Source: Imperialibacter sp963977595 (lineage in GTDB: Bacteria; Bacteroidota; Bacteroidia; Cytophagales; Cyclobacteriaceae). From it: a DNA stretch of 64,000 bases. The DNA lies in the NCBI RefSeq assembly GCF_048007035.1, contig NZ_CP180355.1, forward strand, positions 1,674,001-1,738,000, in the 5' to 3' direction. This document shows positions 55,581-63,038 of this stretch, in pieces (within the stretch, counting starts at the first letter, position 1; every line of letters starts with the position of its first letter). Both the position numbers and the translations under genes were made by a program. The notes beneath the pieces were generated by a model. That model had not been told where the DNA came from, did not search any database, and saw only the letters and a list, made by a program, of their open reading frames with translations.

Positions 55581-56366
55581 TCAATTGTCTTTGGCACCGT
55601 CGTCGACCCAGCAAGCTATCGTTTGAATTTCCAAATCAGTTAATGAACCCACCTTTGGCATCGTTTTGTTACCTGTTGTCACCTTGATAGTGGCAGCATT
55701 TTCCTGAATAGCTCCGAACGAAGTGAAGTTCGGTATGCCGGCGGTTCCGTTGTGGCAGGTTGCCACGGCGCAATTGTTGGTGATAATTGAAGAGACCTGA
55801 TCTTTGAAACTCACGCCTGACAATACCAAAACCTCTTTGTCTTCTTCACAACCAATCTCATCCTTAACTGTGACAATGTGAAGTCCGCTTGAAACCCCGG
55901 TGAACTCACTTGCACTGCCGAAGGCACCATCATCCAGCCTGTATTGGAAATTGCCACCATCACCCGTGGTTTCAACAGCAATTGCACCAGTCGACGCCCC
56001 ACAGGTCGAGGAAGTGGAAGTAGCTTCGATGGTAAGGCCGTCTTCGTCAGAAAGACTTGCAGCCACAGTTTTCATGCAGTCATTGGCGTCCCTCACGGTT
56101 ACTGTATAGGTGCCTGCCTCTAAGCCCGTGAAAAGTCCATTGCTTTGAAATGATTGCCCGTCGATAGAAAACTCATAGCTCCCGGCTCCATCAGTTGCCG
56201 TTGCTTCTATTTCCCCTATTCCTTGCCCGCAAACATCGTTCGACGATTCTGCAATGGATACAACAAGGTCGCTGACAGTGCAGTCCGGTGTGGCATCTTC
56301 GTCGTCTCCCCCGCAAGAGGAAAGAAATACGGCGAGTCCTGTTAGTAAAAGTAAATTTCTTCTCAT
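55581..56366 (-). CDS. Lipoprotein with two SprB-type repeats and a C-terminal cytochrome c-like CX4CH motif
   Basis: 261 residues. A lipobox FLSSC makes Cys18 the lipid anchor. Two SprB-type repeats (PF13573-like) follow at ~30-105 and ~110-185, with YEFSIDGQSFQSNGLFTGLEAGTYTVTVRDANDC and FQYRLDDGAFGSASEFTGVSSGLHIVTVKDEIGC; such repeats occur in the gliding adhesin SprB and many Bacteroidota surface proteins. The C-terminal ~75 residues carry Cys199, Cys204, His205 as a CX4CH, and Met236 in KTMPKVG as a possible second haem ligand, similar to mono-haem domains seen in some Bacteroidota and Planctomycetes. Whether haem is bound is not shown. It is the last gene of the sigma operon, 9 bases after the anti-sigma-like gene. 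Confidence 0.82.
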   Translation of the reverse strand: MRRNLLLLTGLAVFLSSCGGDDEDATPDCTVSDLVVSIAESSNDVCGQGIGEIEATATDGAGSYEFSIDGQSFQSNGLFTGLEAGTYTVTVRDANDCMKTVAASLSDEDGLTIEATSTSSTCGASTGAIAVETTGDGGNFQYRLDDGAFGSASEFTGVSSGLHIVTVKDEIGCEEDKEVLVLSGVSFKDQVSSIITNNCAVATCHNGTAGIPNFTSFGAIQENAATIKVTTGNKTMPKVGSLTDLEIQTIACWVDDGAKDN

Positions 56367-56375
56367 AGTCTTAGT

Positions 56376-57761
56376 TTATGGTTTTTTCAAAAAATGATAT
56401 TTGGCTGTGACCAGGGTTCCTGTGGTAAACAAACGCACATCACCATAGCCAACTCCTCCCAGCGGCGCTTTCACAAAAGGCTCTAGCTGAACTGAAAAAT
56501 GTCTTGATAAGTAGGTTTCAACACTGAACGAAGCCGAAACCACACTGAGTGGATGGTTACTCCAATTTTGCCCGGACCAACCTTTGTACCGCCCCTCCAC
56601 ACCTTCTTCGTAGACGTAGCTATAGTTTTCTGATAGCATCCAGTAAGATGACATGCCTGCGCTAACCCAAATCCGGGTTCTGCCAATATTAACCACTTGC
56701 AAGCTGACAGTAATAGGTACATCCAGCACACTACACGAAGCGTCTGTGCGGATCGGTTCTATCCCACCAGGCCAGCCAGACCCAAACGGCGGGTTGTAGT
56801 CGCCTGCACCGGCAGCATATACCTTGTCGAACTTATACACACCACCTGACAGCTTCCAGCGCCTGCCAGGACTGAACTCAGCTAAAAACCCAAACCCCTT
56901 GCCTATTTCTTTCAAACTAGGGTGAAAGCCGATACTGCTTACATCCGGAGAGGCGGCCAGTCCAACCGCAAACCGGTAAAAACCTTCGTCAGGAATTGCC
57001 TCTGGTGGATTGGCCGTATACGGCGGTGCCAGGTTAAGGGCTGCCTTGTAACCGATCAGCGGGGAATGTGGCAATTGTTTGTTGCTCAGATGTGTGATTA
57101 CCTCTGGACGCCCTTCATCTTCGAAACCTGCTTCTGAAAAGTCATTTACGGGTTCCACACCCAGGTGACCAGCTGATTGCTGTGTTTGGGGCACCTCTTT
57201 GTTTCCAATTGATGCTTTTGATTCGTCGGCATCAAAGCTGGCTTTGGCTGCCGCATTTGCCCTTCCTTGCTGCGACGAGGGCTCTCTTTGCTCCGCCCCA
57301 CCTTCCCCACCAATGCCCGCTGTGTTTGATGTTGAAGGTTCTCCGTTTCTATCTGACAGGCCCTCTCTGCCAGGCAATTTGTCGCTGCTTTCCGCTGATT
57401 GAGTCTGGCTTTGAATTTTCGGCTTGCTTTCGCTTTCCTCTGTTGCATGGCTGTCCATTTGAAGAGTTGATGGGTCACTATCTTTGGGTCGGGTAACTGT
57501 TACGACCTCCCCATTTTTGTCCACTTGGTTATCAAAATGCTCGTTAAGAAACCACCCTGACAAGAAAGCAACAATGGTAAGCACTGTTACGACCGCAACA
57601 GCCTTCAGCCCTACAAAAGAGCTCCCTCTACGTCCGGTAGAAACAACAGATGCATCAAGTCGAGCCTCCATTAGCAACCAGTCTTCTTCCCTGAAAGGAA
57701 AGTCCTTTTGGCCAAGTCTCTTCTTGAAAAAGTTTTCGATATTTTGCTCTTTGTCAGACAT
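56376..57761 (-). CDS. Dual-membrane (Dma-like) anti-sigma / outer-membrane beta-barrel protein
   Basis: 461 residues from the ATG at 57761, which overlaps the sigma factor's TGA by 8 bases (an ATG at 57773 is also in frame). Order: cytosolic segment with the FPFREEDWLLMEARLD motif; membrane span at about residues 52-72; a long Ser/Glu/Gln/Gly-rich linker to ~250; and a beta-rich C-terminal domain of ~200 residues (FAVGLAASPDVSSIGFHP, RWKLSGGVYKFDKVY, ending KYHFLKKP) like the small outer-membrane beta-barrels of PorT-type proteins. This matches the dual membrane-spanning anti-sigma (Dma) proteins described in Bacteroides thetaiotaomicron. It probably holds the sigma factor encoded just upstream and links its release to the state of the outer membrane. 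Confidence 0.75.
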   Translation of the reverse strand: MSDKEQNIENFFKKRLGQKDFPFREEDWLLMEARLDASVVSTGRRGSSFVGLKAVAVVTVLTIVAFLSGWFLNEHFDNQVDKNGEVVTVTRPKDSDPSTLQMDSHATEESESKPKIQSQTQSAESSDKLPGREGLSDRNGEPSTSNTAGIGGEGGAEQREPSSQQGRANAAAKASFDADESKASIGNKEVPQTQQSAGHLGVEPVNDFSEAGFEDEGRPEVITHLSNKQLPHSPLIGYKAALNLAPPYTANPPEAIPDEGFYRFAVGLAASPDVSSIGFHPSLKEIGKGFGFLAEFSPGRRWKLSGGVYKFDKVYAAGAGDYNPPFGSGWPGGIEPIRTDASCSVLDVPITVSLQVVNIGRTRIWVSAGMSSYWMLSENYSYVYEEGVEGRYKGWSGQNWSNHPLSVVSASFSVETYLSRHFSVQLEPFVKAPLGGVGYGDVRLFTTGTLVTAKYHFLKKP

Positions 57762-58311
57762 TTTCCGATTCAAAGAAGTTTTTCAATTGCTCCTGAAGTC
57801 TTTTTCTGGCTTTAGCATAGTTAGATTTTGAGGTACCAACGGATATCCCCAGCTGCCTGGCTATTTCCTCATGCTTGTAGCCCTCAATGGCATATAAATT
57901 AAACACCGTCCGATACGCTGGTGAGAGGTTTTTCAATATCCCAAGTATCTCTTCGTGCGAAATACCTGATATTACCGTGTCGGCGCTTTCCGCCGACTCT
58001 GCTTCTTCGAGGTCCTTCATCTCATTAAATCGAAGATCCTTCCGTGTGCGGTCGATGGCTGCATTGATCATGATCCTCCGCAGCCAGGGGACGAACGGCC
58101 TGGAAAGGTCGAACTTGCCGATGTACTTAAATATTTTCATAAAGCCGTCGTTCATAATCTCCACCGCATCTTCCCTGCTTTCTGCGTAGAGCACACAAAT
58201 ATTCATAGCATAGCTGTAGAATGACTGATAGAGCTCTTTTTGCTGAGCCCTTCTTCCATTCATGCAGCCTTTAATAATTCGCTTCAGCTCGCTATGATCA
58301 GAATCTTTCAA
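57754..58311 (-). CDS. ECF-type RNA polymerase sigma factor
   Basis: 185 residues with region 2 (YAMNICVLYAESREDAVEIMNDGFMKIFKYIGKF), RPFVPWLRRIMINAAIDRTRK, and region 4 (LSPAYRTVFNLYAIEGYKHEEIARQLGISVGTSKSNYAKARKRLQEQL), the helix-turn-helix that binds -35 DNA. It is typical of Bacteroidota ECF sigma factors. Its stop overlaps the anti-sigma-like gene, so regulation by that protein is likely. Upstream about 220 bases without a gene precede the tRNA/GIY-YIG region. Its target promoters are unknown; autoregulation would be typical. Confidence 0.92.
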   Translation of the reverse strand: MKDSDHSELKRIIKGCMNGRRAQQKELYQSFYSYAMNICVLYAESREDAVEIMNDGFMKIFKYIGKFDLSRPFVPWLRRIMINAAIDRTRKDLRFNEMKDLEEAESAESADTVISGISHEEILGILKNLSPAYRTVFNLYAIEGYKHEEIARQLGISVGTSKSNYAKARKRLQEQLKNFFESENV

Positions 58312-58534
58312 TGACGGTGGTTGAGGTCTTTACAAACAATACATGATAAGTAGTTGAAAAGGTTGCCTGCTAAAAAAACTATACTTCTTGAAATCAAAAC
58401 AACAGAAGTGTTGCCTCACCGGAGAATTTCATACAATACCGGGAGAAAAATTGTCACCTCTTCTCTAATTTAATGAGAGTCGACTTTTAGAATGTACGGG
58501 TGTTTTACTAATATTGCAATCCCTTTTGGGGAAT

Positions 58535-58597
58535 CGAGGTGTAGCGCAGCCCGGTTAGCGCATCCCGACGAGTCGGGAGGGTCTGGCAATTGCCTCC
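58535..58597 (+). pseudogene. Truncated, degenerate copy of tRNA-Pro
   Basis: Bases 58535-58562 are identical over 28 bases to the start of the intact tRNA-Pro at 58874, covering the 5' acceptor strand and the whole D-arm (29 bases if the preceding T is counted). After that the anticodon arm is replaced by a hairpin with a 6-base stem (TCCCGA/TCGGGA) and a CGAG loop. Only GGGTC of the variable region survives, and the T-arm and 3' acceptor strand cannot form. It ends in a run of 12 A bases before a GIY-YIG gene. It cannot be a working tRNA. Confidence 0.75.
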
Positions 58598-58614
58598 AAA
58601 AAAAAAAAATTGAT

Positions 58615-58866
58615 GTGTATAGTGTCTACATCATTGAATCGAAAAGTGGTCGTTGGTATTACGGCTCCTCTGATGATGTAGTACAACGACTGAAAGAACA
58701 TAACAGTAATCGGTCACTCTACACTCGCTTCAAAGGCCCCTGGGAGCTCATATTCCAAAGGGATTTTGAAACGAAGACAGAAGGTCTTAGGTTTGAAAAG
58801 TTGTTGAAAAAAACTCGGAACAAAGAGTTTATCCAAAGAGAGTATAAAGAGTTCTTTCTTCGATAG
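58615..58866 (+). CDS. Small GIY-YIG nuclease family protein
   Basis: 83 residues from a GTG at 58615. The GIY-YIG core is seen as VYSVYIIESKSGRWYYGSSDDVVQRLKEHN, with the Y..YI and YYG motifs, the conserved Arg of the helix (QRLKEHN), and the later Glu (FETKTEGLRFEKLLKK) of the family, followed by a basic tail. This is the small stand-alone UPF0213-like type. The same frame is open further upstream to an ATG at 58492 through the tRNA fragment, but those residues do not belong to the family. A 12-base A-run precedes the GTG. The stop is 7 bases from the start of the tRNA-Pro. Predicted activity: DNA cleavage; the target is unknown. Confidence 0.8.
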   Translation: MYSVYIIESKSGRWYYGSSDDVVQRLKEHNSNRSLYTRFKGPWELIFQRDFETKTEGLRFEKLLKKTRNKEFIQREYKEFFLR

Positions 58867-58873
58867 TGATTTT

Positions 58874-58948
58874 CGAGGTGTAGCGCAGCCCGGTTAGCGC
58901 ACCACGTTAGGGACGTGGGGGTCGGAAGTTCGAATCTTCTCACCTCGA
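58874..58948 (+). tRNA. tRNA-Pro, anticodon AGG
   Basis: A full cloverleaf can be drawn: acceptor CGAGGTG/CACCTCG, D-stem GCGC/GCGC, anticodon stem CCACG/CGTGG with loop TTAGGGA, variable GGGTC, T-stem with loop TTCGAAT, discriminator A. The anticodon at 58909-58911 is AGG, reading proline CCU. The sequence closely follows bacterial tRNA-Pro. CCA is not encoded. A terminator follows at once. Confidence 0.9.
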
Positions 58949-58951
58949 CAA

Positions 58952-58979
58952 AAGGCCAGCAGAAATGTTGGCTTTTTTT
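58952..58979 (+). terminator. Terminator of the tRNA-Pro transcript
   Basis: Stem GCCAGCA (58955-58961) with TGTTGGC (58966-58972), one G-T pair, GAAA loop, then a run of T. It overlaps the last bases of the convergent ridA-like gene. Confidence 0.8.
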
Positions 58980-59394
58980 ATTCGATTGTAGCCACACACT
59001 TTAGTTCAATGGCAATGGGCGTGGGCAAAGCAGTTACTTCCACCGTCGTCCGGCAGGGCTGGTTGTCTTTGAAATACTCTGCATAAAGACGGTTATAGGC
59101 AGCAAAGTCGTCTTTCATGTTGGTGAGAAACACGGTCACATCCACCAGGTTTTCCCACTTGCTACCCGATGCCTCAAGAATCAGTTTTACATTGTTGAAA
59201 ACGGAACGGCTCTGCGCTTCTATGTCGTAGGAAACTATATGTCCGGCCTCGTCCAATTCAACACCCGGAATTTCCTTCGTTCCCTTTTTCCTGGGCCCCA
59301 CACCAGAGAGAAAAAGTAAGTTTCCTACCTTGCGGGCATGCGGATAAAGCCCTACCGGCTCGGGAGCTCCTTCTGCGTTGAAAGCATTTTTCAC
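58978..59394 (-). CDS. RidA family protein
   Basis: 138 residues, standard for the YjgF/YER057c/RidA family. GNLLFLSGVGPRK, VFNNVKLILEASGS, VDVTVFLTNMKDDFAAYNRLYAEYF and the signature arginine in CRTTVEVTALPTPIAIELKCVA. RidA deaminates reactive enamines/imines made by PLP enzymes. Some members of this cluster, next to aminopeptidase or amino-acid genes, may act on other substrates. The ATG overlaps the aminopeptidase stop by 4 bases (59391-59394). Confidence 0.92.
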   Translation of the reverse strand: MKNAFNAEGAPEPVGLYPHARKVGNLLFLSGVGPRKKGTKEIPGVELDEAGHIVSYDIEAQSRSVFNNVKLILEASGSKWENLVDVTVFLTNMKDDFAAYNRLYAEYFKDNQPCRTTVEVTALPTPIAIELKCVATIE

Positions 59395-60683
59395 GACCTG
59401 TTCATCAAATCCTCGATTTCCTCAGCATGGCAGGGAGCACCCGCCAGCAGGTTGACATGGCCCTCTTTGGTGATCACAATATTGTCTTCAATTCTGATTC
59501 CAAGCCCTTCCTCACGGATATAAATTCCCGGCTCAACTGTGAAAACCATTCCCGGTTCAAATACCTTATAAATACTGGCTACGTCGTGTACATCAATACC
59601 CAGGTGGTGGCTTGTCCCATGCATAAAGTATTTCTTATAGGCAGGCCACTCAGGGTTCTGCTTCTTAATATCAGTCTTGTCGAGCAAACCAAGCCCCAAA
59701 AGTTCGCTTTCCATGATTTTCCCAACCTCCTTATGGTACTCAGGTATCACACCACCGGGCGTCAGCATGTCAATGGCATCGTTCTTGACACGCAGCACCG
59801 CATCATACACCGCCCTTTGTCGTTTAGTAAATTTACCATTTACAGGCACAGTGCGGGTAAGATCGGCGTTGTAGTTGCCGTACTCAGCGCCAACGTCCAT
59901 CAGCAGCACATCACCGGATTTAAGTTGCTGGTTGTTCTCGATGTAGTGCAGCACACATGAATTGGCGCCCCCACCTATAATAGGTGTATAGGCAAAGCCT
60001 CTGGAGCGATGCAGAATAAACTCATATATATATTCCGCCTCCACTTCGTACTCCCAAACACCAGGCTTGATCAGCCCCAGCATCTTTCGAAAAGTGTTGG
60101 CCGTGATGTCACAGGCATGCTTGATGATTTCAATCTCTTTCTCTGATTTTATGCATCGCAGGTCATACAGTATCGGAGCAAGCCGCTCGTAGTTGTACAA
60201 GGGATAATGCTCCATGCACCATTTTACAAAGCGCTGATTGCTGGTGGTCACATCTGAAGCTGCTCTTATATGCTCATTCGATTCCAGGTAGATGTTGGTG
60301 CTCTCCGCCAGAATGGTGTACAACACTTTGTGAAATTCATGCGACCATTTCACCGTTGTGATACCGCTAATCTCACGGCCTTCCTCTTTTGTAAACTTGT
60401 GCCCTTCCCAAATGGCTATCTCTTCACTTGTCTCCCTTAGAAAAAGAACTTCTCGCAGACTTTCATCAGGGAAATCAGGCGCAAGCAGCACGATGGTGTC
60501 CTCCTGATCGATTCCGGTAAGATAGAAGAGATCAGCATTTTGTCTGAAGCCCATGGTACCATCAGCATTGGTTGGCATAATATCGTTGGCTCTCACAATG
60601 GCCACACTATTGGGCTTCAATCTTTTCTGCAGCTTTTCTCTGTTGTGAGTAAAAAGCTCCTTTCCTGCCGGGCGATATCTCAT
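59391..60683 (-). CDS. pepP: Xaa-Pro aminopeptidase (aminopeptidase P family)
   Basis: 430 residues. N-terminal domain RYRPAGKELFTHNREKL... with FRQNADLFYLTGID and the C-terminal pita-bread metalloprotease: metal ligands in MDVGAEYGNYNADLTRT (two Asp), GTSHHLGIDVHD (His), FTVEPGIYI (Glu) and IEDNIVIT (Glu). It removes N-terminal residues from peptides with proline at position 2, in the cytoplasm, with Mn. An upstream ATG at 60737 lies above the -7 element (60726-60733) and would not be on the transcript; 60683 is chosen. Confidence 0.92.
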   Translation of the reverse strand: MRYRPAGKELFTHNREKLQKRLKPNSVAIVRANDIMPTNADGTMGFRQNADLFYLTGIDQEDTIVLLAPDFPDESLREVLFLRETSEEIAIWEGHKFTKEEGREISGITTVKWSHEFHKVLYTILAESTNIYLESNEHIRAASDVTTSNQRFVKWCMEHYPLYNYERLAPILYDLRCIKSEKEIEIIKHACDITANTFRKMLGLIKPGVWEYEVEAEYIYEFILHRSRGFAYTPIIGGGANSCVLHYIENNQQLKSGDVLLMDVGAEYGNYNADLTRTVPVNGKFTKRQRAVYDAVLRVKNDAIDMLTPGGVIPEYHKEVGKIMESELLGLGLLDKTDIKKQNPEWPAYKKYFMHGTSHHLGIDVHDVASIYKVFEPGMVFTVEPGIYIREEGLGIRIEDNIVITKEGHVNLLAGAPCHAEEIEDLMNRS

Positions 60684-60715
60684 TCTATTAGTTAGATTTA
60701 ATTCATAATTGGACA

Positions 60716-62194
60716 ATGTCTGACTCAAAGATAGCACATCGGAAACATTTCAGAAGTAGGTACGGTCTGTTAAAAGTCTCGTTTATCTGCCTATTGTCGC
60801 TCCAATTCCTGTCTGCTCGTGCACAGGACAAGTATTGGTATTTCTTTAGCGAAGGTATTTCTAAAACAGAAAGCCAAAAAATACTTGAGAGCAGACAACT
60901 GGAACCCGTGACCTGGAGCAAATGGTTTCATGCCTGGTCGGCCCACGGAAACCTTGACAACGAGATCGATGGCATAGACAGCGCCAGGAAGGTGACTCCC
61001 CTGAAACTTCAGCGCACCTTATTTAAAGAGTCCACATTGGGCTTTGCCCTGGAGCAGATGGATGCCAAAATCCTTACTAATGAGGGGCTTACCGGGAAAG
61101 GAGTGAAAATAGGCATCATCGATGGTGGTTTTTTGGGTGCCGACCAGACAGCGTCGCTGGCACCGATTATTGCAGACGACCGGCTCGTAGCATTTCGCAA
61201 CTTTCTACAGCCGTCAGACACTGATCCGTTCGGTGGCTTCCGAAATTTGGACGATCAGCATGGCACTGAAGTGTGGGAGCTAACTGGCGGATACAATGCT
61301 CAAAAACGAATTCAATTTGGTCTGGCCACCGGTGCCGACTACTACCTGGCCCGAACAGACCACGGAGCCAGGGAGCAGCGGCAGGAAGAAGATTTTCTCA
61401 TCGCAGCCCTGGAGTGGATGGACAGCCTGGAAGTAAAGCTGGTTAATATTTCGCTGGGCTATAACACCGACTACGACAACCCGGCAGAAAACTACACGCC
61501 TGCAATGATGGACGGAAAAACCGCATTGGCTAGCCTTGCCTGCCAAAAGGCCACCGAAGAAAAAGGGATGCTCATTGTTGTGGCAGCGGGAAACGACGGC
61601 GACAACGACTGGAAGGTAATTGACGTTCCGGCTGACGCCCCCGGCGTGCTGACCGTGGGCTCAACTGATTTAAAGTTTTGGAGAAAAATGCCCTTCAGCT
61701 CAACGGGCACCGGCTTTACCCCGTTTTTAAAGCCCGACATTAGCTGCTTTGCCTCATCTGGCACTTCGTTTTCTGCTCCGGTAATAACCGGACTTGCGGC
61801 CTGCCTTTGGGAAAAATCTCCGGCACTCTCAAACACCGACCTGAAAGCACTCATCTTGCAGTCTGGTCACCTGGCAGGGGCACCAAACAATTATATGGGT
61901 CACGGTGTGCCAAGCGCAAAATGGCTGCTCTCCAGAATCACGCAAGACCTGGTGGAGATTCCTGTGCCGACGTCCGTAGCTCCGCAATCAGCCAATAAGA
62001 AGAAGTCTATCACGCTTGAGGGTGAGGGCAAAAAGAACGTCGTCCTTTTTCATAAAAAAGATAGGTTCAGTGTGATAAAACAGGAGTTTTTCAGCAGCGA
62101 GACAAACAGCCTGCAGGTGAAGCAGTTTGAAAACGCAAAGTTCACCACAGTAGTGGTTGATCACGAATTAGTAATGGAGGTGGAGTGGGACTGA
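60716..62194 (+). CDS. Exported S8 family (subtilisin-like) serine protease
   Basis: 492 residues. After a long basic start (MSDSKIAHRKHFRSRYG) a hydrophobic stretch ends in SARAQD, a signal peptide. The catalytic triad is visible: Asp in GIIDGGF, His in DDQHGTEVWELTGG, Ser in SSGTSFSAPVITGLAA; the oxyanion-hole Asn lies in VVAAGNDGDN. It has an N-terminal prodomain-like segment of ~100 residues and a beta-rich C-terminal tail of ~90 residues that is not clearly a type IX sorting domain. Divergent from the aminopeptidase gene, with 5' ends overlapping in regulatory sequence. Converges on a methyltransferase gene after 1 base. Confidence 0.9.
   Translation: MSDSKIAHRKHFRSRYGLLKVSFICLLSLQFLSARAQDKYWYFFSEGISKTESQKILESRQLEPVTWSKWFHAWSAHGNLDNEIDGIDSARKVTPLKLQRTLFKESTLGFALEQMDAKILTNEGLTGKGVKIGIIDGGFLGADQTASLAPIIADDRLVAFRNFLQPSDTDPFGGFRNLDDQHGTEVWELTGGYNAQKRIQFGLATGADYYLARTDHGAREQRQEEDFLIAALEWMDSLEVKLVNISLGYNTDYDNPAENYTPAMMDGKTALASLACQKATEEKGMLIVVAAGNDGDNDWKVIDVPADAPGVLTVGSTDLKFWRKMPFSSTGTGFTPFLKPDISCFASSGTSFSAPVITGLAACLWEKSPALSNTDLKALILQSGHLAGAPNNYMGHGVPSAKWLLSRITQDLVEIPVPTSVAPQSANKKKSITLEGEGKKNVVLFHKKDRFSVIKQEFFSSETNSLQVKQFENAKFTTVVVDHELVMEVEWD
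60726..60733 (-). promoter_or_regulatory. -7 element for the aminopeptidase-ridA operon
   Basis: TATCTTTG on the minus strand, an exact TAnnTTTG, 42 bases upstream of the chosen start. No TTG at a normal distance was found. Confidence 0.4.
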
Positions 62195-62195
62195 G

Positions 62196-62888
62196 TTATA
62201 GTGTCTGAACAAACTCATTGAGATAGGCAGCATTCTTCAAGTTCAAGAAACGTTTTCTATCTGCTTTCAGGTCAGCGTAGGTCAGGTTGTCGATCTCTTC
62301 CAGGGTATAAGACAACATATCGTGGGGCTTTCCTCGTCGAACCACCCCGATCCCATAATCGCAGTCAAGGGTGAAAACCTCAAGTTCCGGATGGAGTGAT
62401 CTCAATCTCACTATTGATTTCCAAACATCTCCGTTCCACTCATATGTTTCCTTTTTTGGAAATTTCTCTTTCATATCCTGAGGTGAAAAAGCGGGGGCAG
62501 CGGCCTCAAAGCTGTCTGGATTACAGTCGTGGAACATGATTATCCCATTCTTAGAAAGATGCCTGAAGCAGTTCTCAAAATCTCTGAACGACTGCTCATA
62601 TGTATGCAATCCATCTATAAATGCGACGTCTAGCGGGTGTTCCTTAAAAATAGTTGGAGCATGATTCGTGAAAAAATCGTCACTCGTCATTTCAAAAAAT
62701 CTGGATTTAATATAGCTTAAAAAATACCAAATTTTGCGCTTCAGTTTTATCTTGAATTCTGGATCTACCGCTATTTTTTTGGGAGCAGACACCTTCAGAA
62801 AGTTTTTTCCGGTTTGCACGCCAATTTCCAGGTAGGTTTCAACTCCCCATGCACTATTAATACGATTGATTATTTCCTTTCTATTCAT
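62196..62888 (-). CDS. Class I SAM-dependent methyltransferase (Methyltransf_24 type)
   Basis: 230 residues. NRINSAWGVETYLEIGVQTGKNFLKV carries a SAM-binding variant; VAFIDGLHTYEQSFRDFENC and NGIIMFHDCNPDS are the DGxHxYxxxxxD and HD motifs of the Methyltransf_24 family, common in sugar and cell-surface biosynthesis. It sits downstream of a GT2 gene (150 bases apart) at the edge of another glycan group. Substrate unknown. Confidence 0.85.
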   Translation of the reverse strand: MNRKEIINRINSAWGVETYLEIGVQTGKNFLKVSAPKKIAVDPEFKIKLKRKIWYFLSYIKSRFFEMTSDDFFTNHAPTIFKEHPLDVAFIDGLHTYEQSFRDFENCFRHLSKNGIIMFHDCNPDSFEAAAPAFSPQDMKEKFPKKETYEWNGDVWKSIVRLRSLHPELEVFTLDCDYGIGVVRRGKPHDMLSYTLEEIDNLTYADLKADRKRFLNLKNAAYLNEFVQTL

Positions 62889-63038
62889 CCTTGAAGTCTC
62901 TAATTATCACTGTAAAGCTAGCGAGTATTCTCTAAATTCTTTCGGATAAGATAGGACTACATTATCGTTTGGGTTTTCTTGCCGTTATTAAGAAACGAAT
63001 CTAAAATCGTCCCCTGCATTTAAATCAATAACAGTTAG

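Larger units (their letters stand above)
58535..58873 (+). mobile_element. Candidate tRNA-linked mobile unit: tRNA fragment + GIY-YIG nuclease gene
   Basis: A 339-base unit begins with a partial tRNA-Pro copy and contains one small GIY-YIG gene. It ends exactly where an intact tRNA-Pro begins, so the shared 28 bases form direct repeats at both ends. This is the layout expected if the unit entered at or next to the tRNA gene and regenerated it. The interpretation as a mobile element is inference. Confidence 0.45.

Noticed and set aside
58535..58610. A second, working tRNA-Pro gene
   Set aside because: The 5' half matches tRNA-Pro, but the anticodon loop, T-arm and 3' acceptor strand cannot form, so it is a fragment.
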